Below, piece after piece: positions 37,831 through 46,881 of a stretch of 64,000 bases of DNA. The stretch covers positions 923,001-987,000 of the forward strand of contig JAPPUL010000079.1 of NCBI GenBank assembly GCA_026874595.1. Reading direction: 5' to 3'. The notes below the pieces were generated by a model. That model was not told the DNA's origin. It did not search any database and saw only the letters and a program-made list of their open reading frames with translations. The position numbers and the translations under genes were made by a program. Position 1 is the stretch's first letter. Each line of letters opens with the position of its first letter. This DNA comes from Sipunculus nudus. Its lineage: Eukaryota > Annelida > Sipuncula > Golfingiida > Sipunculidae.

Positions 37831-38605
37831 AATATATTTCGTAGGAGCGGGTCCGGGAGACCCAAAGCTTTTAACATTGAAAGGCAAAGAGCTTATAGAG
37901 CAAGCAAAGGCAATATTATATACCGGCTCCTTGGTGCCTAAGGGGTTACTTAAATGGGCAGGGGCTTTGTGTATTATAAGATCGTCATTTAAGATGAGCT
38001 ATGAGGAGATTTATGAGTTTTTAGAAGAGAATGTAAAAAAGGGAATAGTAGTAAGACTTCACACAGGAGACCCAAGTCTATATTCAACTATAGCAAAACA
38101 AATAAATCATTTAAAGAATAAGAATATAGGATACGAGGTGGTACCGGGAGTAACATCGGCCTCAGGAGCAGCGTCTTTACTAAACATAGAATACACACTG
38201 CCCCACACCTCGCAAACACTAATACTAACGAGGATAGAAGGAAAGACAAAGAATCCAGAAAAGCTATCAACGATATTAAGTTGTAAAAACTCATCAATAG
38301 TCTTTTATTTATCCATACAGCTTCTAAACAAGCTAAAAGACGAGGCACTAAGGCTTGGATACAGTGCTAAAACGCCTTGTTGGGTTGTTGAGAAAGCGAC
38401 TTGGGAAGAGGGTCAGAGGGTATTGAAAGGGACTTTGGATACAATAGAAAATAAGGTTAAAGAATTAAACATAAAAGGCCTTGCTCTAATCTTATTTGGC
38501 AATTATCTAAATCAGGAGGAGGGCGGAGCATCTCATTTATACAATGAGGAGAAGATAAATGCGCAAAACACACAAAATACAAAAGATAGCAATAATAACA
38601 ATTAA
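37820..38605 (+). CDS. cbiF: Cobalt-precorrin-4 C11-methyltransferase
   Basis: This 261-residue SAM-dependent tetrapyrrole methylase begins IYFVGAGPGDPKLLTLKG and has RLHTGDPSLYSTI and VVPGVTSASGAA, all diagnostic of CbiF/CobM. It overlaps cbiET by eleven bases. The last fifteen residues are Asn/Gln-rich (NAQNTQNTKDSNNNN) and lie in the overlap with cbiG, so this tail is probably dispensable. Confidence 0.94.
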   Translation: MTNKIYFVGAGPGDPKLLTLKGKELIEQAKAILYTGSLVPKGLLKWAGALCIIRSSFKMSYEEIYEFLEENVKKGIVVRLHTGDPSLYSTIAKQINHLKNKNIGYEVVPGVTSASGAASLLNIEYTLPHTSQTLILTRIEGKTKNPEKLSTILSCKNSSIVFYLSIQLLNKLKDEALRLGYSAKTPCWVVEKATWEEGQRVLKGTLDTIENKVKELNIKGLALILFGNYLNQEEGGASHLYNEEKINAQNTQNTKDSNNNN

Positions 38606-39725
38606 CAAGTTCTCAGAAGAAGGTGGACATAATTTACTTGATATCTTACTCAAAGATAAAAATGCTGATGAGATAACCCTATACAAGAAAAGGCCAATAT
38701 CCGAAAAAGATAAGGGGAGCGGACAGGGGAGCGGGCTGAGTAAGGAAAAGGGAAAAGGAATAGAAACTTATAGCGATATAGATGAGCTTTTAAAATGGCT
38801 TTGGAGCGGGTATGATATAATAATATGTTTTCTTGCAACTGGGATAGTGGTAAGAAAGATAAGCACTTTATTAAAAAGCAAGACAAGCGATCCTGGGATA
38901 CTAATAATAAGCTTTGATTTAAGATATATAATACCGCTTTTGTCAGGCCACATAGGCGGTGGTAATGAATATGCACTTTTCCTACAAGAAAAGATAAAGC
39001 CAAGACCCGAAGTTTTCCTAACAACAGCAACAGATCAAACCAAAACACCGGCATTTGATATGTTTGCTAAAGAGAATAACTTTGAAATAGAGAATATCAA
39101 AGCCTTAAAGAAGGTCTCAAACGCTCTTTTGAACAAAGAAGAAATACATGTTATAACTTACACTACAATACATGATATTATAAAAGCTAATAAGATGTAT
39201 GAAAGCTTTAGGGACAAGCATTTAATAAAGTTTATTGACATTATGAGTATTAAAGATTATGAGTATAAAGGATATGAAGTAGATATTCCAAGAGTATGGA
39301 TAAGCCCAACGAAACCGAAATTGCCTTTAAGCCATATCGATTTATATCTCAAAGTACCTTTTGTTACTATAGGAATAGGAATAAACAGAGGAACTAGCTT
39401 TGAGCTTATAAATAAAGCATTAGAGCAATTCTTTAAAGAGAATAATATTAGCTTACAAGATGTCTGTGCCTATGGCTCCTTTACGGCTAAAAGCGATGAA
39501 CATGGTCTTTTGGAATTATCAACAAAGACAAAAAAAGATATATATTTTTATACGAAAGAACAGATAAATAGCCTAAAAGAAGATTTTACAAAGTCTCGTG
39601 CAAGCCACTTCTTTGGTATAAAAGGAGTTTGTGAACCTGCGGCTATATTAAGTTCTAAGTATAAAACATGTTTCATACGAAAGAGCAGTTACTTTGGAGC
39701 GATAACGCTTGCTGCTGCTTTTTAG
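38559..39725 (+). CDS. cbiG: Cobalt-precorrin-5A hydrolase
   Basis: This 388-residue CbiG opens the delta-lactone and releases acetaldehyde. Visible features are LLSGHIGGGNEYA in the N-terminal part, TATDQTKTPAFD in the centre, and a C-terminal domain with GIGINRGTSFE and SRASHFFGIKGVCEPAAIL. It overlaps cbiF by 47 bases in another frame. The segment EKDKGSGQGSGLSKEKGKG (near residues 48-67) is a low-complexity insertion. An 84-base gap then separates cbiH. Confidence 0.9.
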   Translation: MRKTHKIQKIAIITINKFSEEGGHNLLDILLKDKNADEITLYKKRPISEKDKGSGQGSGLSKEKGKGIETYSDIDELLKWLWSGYDIIICFLATGIVVRKISTLLKSKTSDPGILIISFDLRYIIPLLSGHIGGGNEYALFLQEKIKPRPEVFLTTATDQTKTPAFDMFAKENNFEIENIKALKKVSNALLNKEEIHVITYTTIHDIIKANKMYESFRDKHLIKFIDIMSIKDYEYKGYEVDIPRVWISPTKPKLPLSHIDLYLKVPFVTIGIGINRGTSFELINKALEQFFKENNISLQDVCAYGSFTAKSDEHGLLELSTKTKKDIYFYTKEQINSLKEDFTKSRASHFFGIKGVCEPAAILSSKYKTCFIRKSSYFGAITLAAAF

Positions 39726-39809
39726 TTTTATAGAATATTCTTTTAATTCGGTTTTATAATATCTTTATAAGACAAATACTTTATAAAATAAAAGCGAGAT
39801 GAAAATACA

Positions 39810-40586
39810 ATGAAAACACTATACATAGTATCAACGGGTCCTGGAGACCCTTCACTTCTAACATTAAAAGCAAAAGAGATACTTGATGAGGTTGACATAA
39901 TTGTCGGGTATGAGAAGTATCTTGATGATTTAGGAGCTGTAATAGAAGGGAAGGAGACTCATCACAGTTCGATGACGGAAGAGATTAGCAGGTGCCATAA
40001 AGCTATAGACTTTGCCTTAGAGGATAAGAAGGTTGCACTCATTTCCAATGGCGATATAAATGTCTTTGGGCTTGCCTCTCTTGTGGTTGAGCTAATAGAT
40101 GAGCGTGGGATATGGGATGAATTAGAGATTGAAACTATATCAGGGGTTCCATCTTTACTTGAGGCGGCATGTAAAGCGGGTGCACCAATAAGCCAGGATT
40201 TTGCAGTAATAAGTTTATCTGATAGGCTAACGCCGCTTGAGCAGATAGAAAAACGCCTTAAGAGTGCACTTGAAAGTGGTTTTATAGTAATAATCATGAA
40301 CCCAAAATCAAGAAAACGCCTTGCACCTTATGAGAGTTTATTAGAATATTTATCTGCTTATAAATCCCATCCTGTAATAGTAGCCCAGAACGTATCACGG
40401 CAAAGCGAACAGATAGAAATAAAGACAACAGAGGAGCTTATAGAAGATGGAATTGAGAATCCGAGTGTACACATGTCAACGTTGCTTATAATAGGCAACG
40501 AATCAACTAGATTCACAAAGAACAAAAGAGTTCTAACTCCCCGCGGCTATCTAAACAAGTACAATCTAGACGGAAGCAGACAATAA
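39810..40586 (+). CDS. cbiH: Cobalt-precorrin-3 C17-methyltransferase
   Basis: This 258-residue methylase has LYIVSTGPGDPSLLTLKA at the start, IVGYEKYLDDL, VALISNGDINVFGLASLVVE and ETISGVPSLLEAA (Gly replaces the more usual small residues), and IIMNPKSRKR, fitting CbiH/CobJ, which contracts the ring. Oddity: ISNGDINVFG replaces the usual SSGDPGIYGMA. It is followed after five bases by the Cys-rich small protein. Confidence 0.88.
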   Translation: MKTLYIVSTGPGDPSLLTLKAKEILDEVDIIVGYEKYLDDLGAVIEGKETHHSSMTEEISRCHKAIDFALEDKKVALISNGDINVFGLASLVVELIDERGIWDELEIETISGVPSLLEAACKAGAPISQDFAVISLSDRLTPLEQIEKRLKSALESGFIVIIMNPKSRKRLAPYESLLEYLSAYKSHPVIVAQNVSRQSEQIEIKTTEELIEDGIENPSVHMSTLLIIGNESTRFTKNKRVLTPRGYLNKYNLDGSRQ

Positions 40587-40591
40587 TAAAT

Positions 40592-41041
40592 ATGATAGAT
40601 GTAGACAAAATACTTAAGTCCATATCAAGCTGGCGAGATGGTTTTAAGGAAAAGCGTCTTAGCTTGCTAAACAAGTTACTATTGTCGGGAAAAACAGAAG
40701 AAGAGATATATGCTTATTTTGACTTTGATAATATGGAAGTAGCAGAACTTGATTTTTGTCCCTTATACAAAAGGCATACAAAATGCCATAACACAAGGAC
40801 TCTAAACTGTTTTGGCTGTGATTGTAGATATTACGAGGTGGAGGTAACCAAAAAGAGCGACAAAACGTATATAGGAAGATGTTCACTAAAGTCTAAGAAA
40901 GCAAAGCATACTAATCATTCAAAGGATAAAGATGTCTATATATTAGACTGTTCAAGCTGTACAATACCCCATAGCAGAAAATATGCAAAGGAATTTATCG
41001 CTGAAGACGTACAAAACGCACTAAGTAAGATCGCCAAATAG
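40592..41041 (+). CDS. Cysteine-rich small protein of cobalamin loci
   Basis: This 149-residue protein has a clustered Cys/His pattern: FCPLYKRHTKCH, LNCFGCDCRYY, then GRCSLKSKK, and LDCSSCTIPHSRKYAKEFI near the C-terminus. It matches, from memory, the cysteine-rich small domain family (PF04071), a probable metal-binding module often found next to or fused with cobalamin genes. A role in cobalt handling is inference. It lies inside the operon, 5 bases after cbiH and 7 before cobS. Confidence 0.7.
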   Translation: MIDVDKILKSISSWRDGFKEKRLSLLNKLLLSGKTEEEIYAYFDFDNMEVAELDFCPLYKRHTKCHNTRTLNCFGCDCRYYEVEVTKKSDKTYIGRCSLKSKKAKHTNHSKDKDVYILDCSSCTIPHSRKYAKEFIAEDVQNALSKIAK

Positions 41042-41048
41042 ATTACAC

Positions 41049-41861
41049 ATGCTATCAAAAGAAACAGAAAGTCTTATAAAAGCGCTTAGGTTCTTGACAA
41101 TAGTTCCACTAGGAATAGATAAAGGGGCAAACGAGGGGGGAGCAAACGAGGGGGGGACAAACGAGGATTATAAAGGAGTTGCAAAATACTTTCCGTTGGT
41201 AAGTCTTCTACTTGGAGTTTTGACCCTACTCGTAATAAACTTGCTAAAGCTGATACTCCCTGTAGATCTGTCTATATTGCTTGGAGGCATAGTATTCCCG
41301 ATAATATTAACTGGGGCATTACATCAAGATGGGCTTGGTGATTTTTGTGATGGTTTTGGCAACGGTGGCAATAAGGAAGATATCCTAAAGATAATGCAAG
41401 ACCATAATCTTGGGACTTACGGGACACTTGGCATAACACTTAACATATTAATAGATTATGTAAGCCTTAGCCTACTAAGCCAGACAGGACATCTGATAGG
41501 AGCAATATTGCTTGGGAGCACAACAAGCATGGTTTTGGCAATATCTTACATAAGCAGTCAAGATTATGCAAGGAATGGGCAAGGGGAAAAAGGCAGAGAA
41601 GGAAAAGGCAGAGGAGGAAAAGGCGCTATATTTGAAGTGTCCAAAAGGCAAACTCTTGTCCAAGCAACAATCTTAATTATTACAATAATTATCTTATACA
41701 AATGCTCAGGACTATTTATCGTGTTTTTGCAAATCATATTATGGTATGCATTTGGCACTTTTGTAAAAAGGCGTATAGGAGGGTATACAGGGGACACACT
41801 AGGGGCAACGATTGCATTTTCCAAGAGCCTTTTATATTTAAGTCTTCTTATAGTATCATAA
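41049..41861 (+). CDS. cobS: Adenosylcobinamide-GDP ribazoletransferase
   Basis: This 270-residue multi-pass membrane enzyme joins alpha-ribazole to adenosylcobinamide-GDP. The signature LTGALHQDGLGDFCDGFG is followed by DHNLGTYGTLG; the C-terminus has GGYTGDTLGA. Two low-complexity insertions are made of tandem DNA repeats: GANEGGANEGGTNE (26-39, a 15-bp unit three times, imperfect) between the first helices, and GQGEKGREGKGRGGKG (about 177-192) in a loop. Both appear to be in non-membrane loops, so function is probably kept. Confidence 0.93.
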   Translation: MLSKETESLIKALRFLTIVPLGIDKGANEGGANEGGTNEDYKGVAKYFPLVSLLLGVLTLLVINLLKLILPVDLSILLGGIVFPIILTGALHQDGLGDFCDGFGNGGNKEDILKIMQDHNLGTYGTLGITLNILIDYVSLSLLSQTGHLIGAILLGSTTSMVLAISYISSQDYARNGQGEKGREGKGRGGKGAIFEVSKRQTLVQATILIITIIILYKCSGLFIVFLQIILWYAFGTFVKRRIGGYTGDTLGATIAFSKSLLYLSLLIVS

Positions 41862-41864
41862 AAC

Positions 41865-42473
41865 ATGAATATATATTTAATAAGACATCCAAAGGTAGAG
41901 CTTAAAGGAAATATATGCTACGGGCAAACGGACCTAAAGCCACATAGAGGCTTTAAAAAAGATTGCCAAGAGCTTTTAGACAAGTTAAAAATAGATAGAG
42001 AAAAGGAAGTGTATACAAGTCCGCTAAGTCGGTGTTTGTTGGTAGCAAAGTATTTAAAAGAGCATGTTAAAGATTTATCTTATAAAGTAGATGAGAGGCT
42101 TATGGAGCTTAATTTTGGGGACTGGGAGATGCAGAATTGGGCTTATATAGACAAAGAAGAATTCATGGAATGGGAAAAGGATATATTAAACACAAAGTGT
42201 CCAAACGGGGAGTCTTACAAAGAATTAACTATGCGATCAGATGAGTTTATGCAAGAGCTTATAAAAGAGACTTATGAAGGAGATGGTATTAGTAAAGACA
42301 AAATAAAAGACAAAGTAATAATAACGCACAAAGGAATAATACTTGCAATACTTGGAAAGATACTGGGTTTAAGCGTTAAAAACTCATTAAGATTAGAAAT
42401 ATCAAATAAAAGTGTAACGAAGCTAAATAAAAGGGCAAATGGATTTATGATAGAGTACATAAATTGGAAATAA
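41865..42473 (+). CDS. cobC: Alpha-ribazole phosphatase-like histidine phosphatase
   Basis: This 202-residue histidine-phosphatase family protein has the phosphohistidine motif LIRHPKVE (normally RHG) near the start, then YTSPLSRCLLVA, ELNFGDWEM and IITHKGIILAILG. The RHP replacement of RHG is seen in some CobC proteins. Between cobS and cbiB, removal of the phosphate from alpha-ribazole phosphate is the natural role. It overlaps cbiB by ten bases. Confidence 0.87.
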   Translation: MNIYLIRHPKVELKGNICYGQTDLKPHRGFKKDCQELLDKLKIDREKEVYTSPLSRCLLVAKYLKEHVKDLSYKVDERLMELNFGDWEMQNWAYIDKEEFMEWEKDILNTKCPNGESYKELTMRSDEFMQELIKETYEGDGISKDKIKDKVIITHKGIILAILGKILGLSVKNSLRLEISNKSVTKLNKRANGFMIEYINWK

Positions 42474-43390
42474 ATGTTTCACTTGGGCTACTTGCCTATA
42501 TAACAGATCTACTATTCTCAGAACCGAAAAGACTAAAGCACCCGATAATTTTAATGGGAGACTATATAAACTTCTATAAAAAGCGCTATTATAAAGACAG
42601 CGTGCTTTCGGGCGGCCTTTTAACATTTAGTTTAATTTTGCAAGTAATAATACTAATATATTTAATAAATCTTTTACTAAGCCTTCTGCCACATCCCTTA
42701 TATGTGGGGCTAAGTGGACTTATTGGTTCTATGGGTCTTTCAAGTGCGATGTTAAAAGATAGTGTTTTAGGGGTTTTGGAAGCTGCAAGTCAAGAGGAGA
42801 GGCGGGCACGACTTAGCATGCTAATAACGCGTGATACAACCGGAATGGATGATAATGAAATATATAAATGCAGCATAGAAACGTATAGCGAGAATCTAAG
42901 TGACGGACTAATAGCCCCACTTTTCTATTTGCTTGTAGGCGGGCTTTACGGATTATTCATATACAAAGCGATATCAACATTAGATTCTATGGTAGGTTAT
43001 AAGGATATTAAAAACATTAGATTTGGGAAACTATCAGCCAAGCTAGATGACTTACTAAACTACATACCCTCAAGGCTAACAGCTCTTTTAATACTTTTGA
43101 TGAAAATACTTTTGATGAAAGGGTTTAAGCTAAGTCTTTTAAAACAGGTTATAAAGGAGGGAAAAGAGCAAGAGAGTCCGAATGCAGGTTTTCCTATGAG
43201 TGCGATGGCATTATATGTAGGCGTTGAGCTTGGGGGAGGGGGCTATTATAATGATAAATTTAAAGAGAAGGGCTTACTTGGGGTAGGCGGACGTTGTAAA
43301 TTACAAAAAAGCGATGTAGAGCGGGCGCTATCTTTAGGTAGGCGGCTTGACATATTGCTACTTGGAATACTAATACTATGTATAATATAA
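42464..43390 (+). CDS. cbiB: Adenosylcobinamide-phosphate synthase
   Basis: This 308-residue membrane protein has the CbiB hallmarks DLLFSEPKRLKHPIILMG at the start, TRDTTGMDDNEIYKCSIE(T)YSENLSDG in the middle, and ESPNAGFPMSAMALYVGV near the end. It attaches the aminopropanol linker to cobyrate. The frame starts at TTG 42464 inside cobC. A 15-bp direct repeat (aatacttttgatgaa) near 43090 duplicates the LLMKI segment in a helix. Confidence 0.94.
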   Translation: MEINVSLGLLAYITDLLFSEPKRLKHPIILMGDYINFYKKRYYKDSVLSGGLLTFSLILQVIILIYLINLLLSLLPHPLYVGLSGLIGSMGLSSAMLKDSVLGVLEAASQEERRARLSMLITRDTTGMDDNEIYKCSIETYSENLSDGLIAPLFYLLVGGLYGLFIYKAISTLDSMVGYKDIKNIRFGKLSAKLDDLLNYIPSRLTALLILLMKILLMKGFKLSLLKQVIKEGKEQESPNAGFPMSAMALYVGVELGGGGYYNDKFKEKGLLGVGGRCKLQKSDVERALSLGRRLDILLLGILILCII

Positions 43391-43899
43391 AGATAGGCTA
43401 CATAGGAGGCGTGCGGAGTGGCAAATCGTCCTTAGCAGAGAAAAAGATACTAAGCCTTTGCAAAAGAACCGTAAAACCGCTATACCTTGCAACAGCAAAA
43501 ATAATAGACTCTGAGATGGAGACTAGGATAAAGCTGCATAAAAAGCGCCGTAAAGATAAATTCCTAACAAAAGAAGAGCCTTTAAAAATAGAGAAAGTAA
43601 TAAAGGAGACAGATAATGAAAATCCAATATTAATAGAGTCAGTAAATATGTGGCTAAACAACATGCTATACGAGAAAAAGGATGGAAGGCTAATATTAGA
43701 TATTATGGAAAGGATATTAAAGACAGACAAAACACTTGTATTTGTAAAGGAGTCAGTCGGTCATGGTATAATGCCACCAAATAAGCTTGCCCGTGAATTT
43801 ATAGATTTATCTGGGGAGATAGATCTTCTATTTGGTAAATATTGCCAAGAAGTCTATCTTTGTTTTGCAGGACAAGCATTAAGACTAAAGCCAAACTAG
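43378..43899 (+). CDS. cobU: Adenosylcobinamide kinase/guanylyltransferase
   Basis: This 173-residue bifunctional enzyme has P-loop GGVRSGKS at 10-17, YLATA, RIKLHKKRRKDKFLTKEEP and LIESVNMWLNNML (normally DCLTLWLSNLL). It phosphorylates adenosylcobinamide and transfers GMP. It overlaps cbiB by 13 bases and closes the plus-strand cobalamin cluster; the TRAP permease gene converges 22 bases away. Confidence 0.93.
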   Translation: MYNIKIGYIGGVRSGKSSLAEKKILSLCKRTVKPLYLATAKIIDSEMETRIKLHKKRRKDKFLTKEEPLKIEKVIKETDNENPILIESVNMWLNNMLYEKKDGRLILDIMERILKTDKTLVFVKESVGHGIMPPNKLAREFIDLSGEIDLLFGKYCQEVYLCFAGQALRLKPN

Positions 43900-43921
43900 A
43901 ATATTATACTAATACAAGCAC

Positions 43922-46684
43922 TTACGTAGTCGGAATTGGGTCAATAGGTCTTTTAGTCTGTATAAAGTAAATACCCACAAAAAGAGCAGCGCCAATTAGA
44001 GTAGAAAATATCTCAGGCCAATAAACTAAAATAGTAATAGGTATAAGCAGAATAAACTCCCAGAGTTTAGTTTTTCTTGCAAGAAAGCCTTGGGTTAGGG
44101 CTGCAAACGCTATTGTCCCTAATATGGTGGATGAGAAAACAACAAAAACACGCCATAAAGAAACATCAAAATAAACACCCTCAGGCGAAGTAAGTAAAAC
44201 CTCCGGCACAAATGCAAACAGAATTGGCATAACATAAAGCATCTTAGCAAATTTAAAAGATGTCCAGCCCGTTTGCCAAGGGTTTGAACCTGCAATTGCC
44301 GCACCTGCATATGCAGCAATACAAACAGGCGGCGTTATATTTGAATCTTGACTAAACCAATAAACTATCATATGAGCAGCAATCAAAGCAACCCCAAGTT
44401 CTTGCAATGCAACAGCCACAAGCGACACTGTAATAACATAAGCTGCTGTTACCGGAACTCCCATCCCAAGTATTAGCGACGCAAACGCTATTAATATAAC
44501 TGTAAATAATATCTTAGAAACTTGTAAAATACTTTCTATTTCCAAACCAAACATGTTTGCTATCGGATAGGCAAACGCATCTGCAAGACTTGATGAGCTT
44601 TTTAATATAATCTGAGAAAACTTAAGCCCAATCCCAGTTTGGTATATAACCCCAACTATAATACCAATAACCCCTATAGTAGCTCCTATTACCAAGGTCT
44701 GTCTTGCGCCCTGTAAAATAGCATCCCCACTCTCATAATAAATTTCTTTAAGTAAATTTAAAAACCAGTCTCGCACTCCCGAAATACTAAAACCTAAAAC
44801 CAAAAAGAGTCCTATACTAAAAAGAAAAAGATATACAGGATCTAATGTATATATATCTTTTATAAGACCCGCATTCCCTGTGATTTCTATTATTATAAAA
44901 AGGAGTATATCAAGTGCTATTTTGAATGTAATGGGAACCAGAGTCCACAACATAACTCGTTTGCTCTTATCTATACTCTTATTTACTACAGATACTAAAA
45001 TACATGTTATAACACCATAAAAAGCTGCATACCCAGGTGAAAAGGCTTTTATCATAAGCCAGGTTATAACAATAAGAGGTAAGGCCAAATATCCATCTCG
45101 CTTTAAAAGCTCTTTCATACTCTCAATCCTATCTTCCATCCCCGTAAGGTGATATTTCTTTGCCTCAAAATGTATCATCGCAAAAACACCAAGTATATAC
45201 ATCAAAGCTGGGAATATCGCTACTAGCATAATAGTCGAATATGCTGTCTCCGTCATCTCCGCCATTATAAAGCCTCCTGCCCCCATTATAGGTGGCAAGA
45301 ACATTCCCGCTATCGACGCTGATGGCTCTATGGCTCCTGCAACGTGCGGCCTGAACCCTGCCCGCTTCATTAACGGTATTGTAAATATTCCTGTTGACAC
45401 CGTGTTAGCTATTGCACTGCCCGATATAGACCCAAACAACGCTGATGCTATTACCGAAACCTTTGCTGGTCCCCCTACCCTCTTTCCTGCCGCTGATAGC
45501 GCAAACTCTACAAAGAAATTTGTTGAACCTGATTTACTTAAAAATGCGCCAAAGAATATAAACAGTATTACATAAGTTGCAAGCACATATGCCATTATAC
45601 CAAATGTGCCGTGCTTATTTATGAATACTGATACAAATACTTCCTTTAATGAATTACCTCCGTGTTGTAATAACTCGGGTACGAAACTATAGGCTCCAAA
45701 ATACGAATAGGCTAGAAATACTACCCCAAATATCGTTAGCGACCACCCCAATACCCGCCTCGTTACCTCAAGCGATACCATTATACCTATTACGCTTATT
45801 AGAAAATCAAAATCACTCTCAAGACCAATTCGAGAGGTCAACTCAACATACACAAACATCCAGTACCCTATACTACATAACGCTCCAAGCAAAAATACCA
45901 TGTCCGACAATACCGGCCTGTCTCCTGCCTCATCTATTCCCAATCTCTTCAAAAATGGCTTCAAATACAAATACAAAAGTACGCATATCCCAAATAGCGT
46001 CAAAACCCAGCCTATAAAAACTCGGGCCCCTCCCAAACTAAAACTATAGCCTATTATCTTTATCTCTTCTGAAGCCGTTTTTGCATTTACAAGCTCTGCA
46101 CTGCCCAAAAATATTACGAAGTTTACAAGCCAATATATACTAAGAAGAAACACTAGCCCCAAAAAAACATAATTTACTAAACGCCTGCCTCTAACATCTT
46201 TACCTTTATGCGCTAGTGTGCTTAAACCGCGTATTACATATCCCCCATACGCAAACAATATTACCCCAACCCCGTAGTACACTACATATCCAAGATCAGA
46301 GCTTTCTTCTACCCCAGAAACCCCAAACGCATTTAATATCCATAAAAACATTAATAGCAAATACACCACGTTCATTATAAGGGAGGTTGTATAGCTCTTT
46401 TTATAGTCTTCTATTCGCGAGAACGGAAATAACAAAAATACTAAAACAAAAGTTATTAATACATATATCCCACGGTGATACTGATCGCTGAATGGTTGTA
46501 TGCCTGCTCCATATAAATAAGAGAGTACCAGTATGTAAGAGAATATCCCCGCCACTATATACCAGCTTTTCCTTAGCTTCCGAAACCCTCCTTGCTCCTT
46601 ATCCATGAACTTTAATATCTTCTCTTTCTCACCCTCGTTAAGGTTTTCAACGCCTTCAAGTCCTTCTTTATTCTCATCAGCCAT
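43922..46684 (-). CDS. TRAP transporter fused permease (TAXI type, 4TM/12TM)
   Basis: This 920-residue, highly hydrophobic protein fuses the small (DctQ-like) and large (DctM-like) permease parts. The large part shows FGSISGSAIANTVSTGIFTIPLMKRAGF and AIEPSASIAGMFLPPIMGAGGFIMAE, then ILGMGVPVTAAYVI and SNITPPVCIAAYAGAAIAGSNP, typical of the fused permeases that pair with TAXI binding proteins. It imports a carboxylate-like solute using an ion gradient. Two TAXI genes lie upstream on the same strand. The intervening 197 bases hold a terminator-like hairpin, which fits higher expression of the binding protein than of the permease. Confidence 0.93.
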   Translation of the reverse strand: MADENKEGLEGVENLNEGEKEKILKFMDKEQGGFRKLRKSWYIVAGIFSYILVLSYLYGAGIQPFSDQYHRGIYVLITFVLVFLLFPFSRIEDYKKSYTTSLIMNVVYLLLMFLWILNAFGVSGVEESSDLGYVVYYGVGVILFAYGGYVIRGLSTLAHKGKDVRGRRLVNYVFLGLVFLLSIYWLVNFVIFLGSAELVNAKTASEEIKIIGYSFSLGGARVFIGWVLTLFGICVLLYLYLKPFLKRLGIDEAGDRPVLSDMVFLLGALCSIGYWMFVYVELTSRIGLESDFDFLISVIGIMVSLEVTRRVLGWSLTIFGVVFLAYSYFGAYSFVPELLQHGGNSLKEVFVSVFINKHGTFGIMAYVLATYVILFIFFGAFLSKSGSTNFFVEFALSAAGKRVGGPAKVSVIASALFGSISGSAIANTVSTGIFTIPLMKRAGFRPHVAGAIEPSASIAGMFLPPIMGAGGFIMAEMTETAYSTIMLVAIFPALMYILGVFAMIHFEAKKYHLTGMEDRIESMKELLKRDGYLALPLIVITWLMIKAFSPGYAAFYGVITCILVSVVNKSIDKSKRVMLWTLVPITFKIALDILLFIIIEITGNAGLIKDIYTLDPVYLFLFSIGLFLVLGFSISGVRDWFLNLLKEIYYESGDAILQGARQTLVIGATIGVIGIIVGVIYQTGIGLKFSQIILKSSSSLADAFAYPIANMFGLEIESILQVSKILFTVILIAFASLILGMGVPVTAAYVITVSLVAVALQELGVALIAAHMIVYWFSQDSNITPPVCIAAYAGAAIAGSNPWQTGWTSFKFAKMLYVMPILFAFVPEVLLTSPEGVYFDVSLWRVFVVFSSTILGTIAFAALTQGFLARKTKLWEFILLIPITILVYWPEIFSTLIGAALFVGIYFIQTKRPIDPIPTT

Positions 46685-46757
46685 ATAGTTCTACCCTTTT
46701 ACATATACATAGTTACTTCAATCTGTTTTATCTGTACCCCTGCTTTAGACTTCATAA

Positions 46758-46787
46758 TAGTAGCATTTTACTTAGTAGCATTTTACT
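46758..46787. repeat. 15-bp perfect tandem duplication in the TRAP leader
   Basis: The unit tagtagcattttact occurs twice in the spacer between the hairpin and the TRAP permease start. Confidence 0.95.
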
Positions 46788-46808
46788 TAGGCACCATAAT
46801 TAAAAAGA

Positions 46809-46860
46809 GTACAAGCTTAAAAACGAATGCACATAAAATATCCTTTATTTAAGCTTGTAC
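46809..46860 (-). terminator. Hairpin between TAXI gene and TRAP permease
   Basis: A perfect 13-bp stem (gtacaagcttaaa and its complement) with a 26-base loop lies 22 bases after the binding-protein stop. On the minus strand the stem is followed by a T-rich run. It is probably a partial terminator or mRNA 3' stabiliser lowering permease expression. Confidence 0.65.
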
Positions 46861-46881
46861 CTATTATCTGACCATAGTTTT

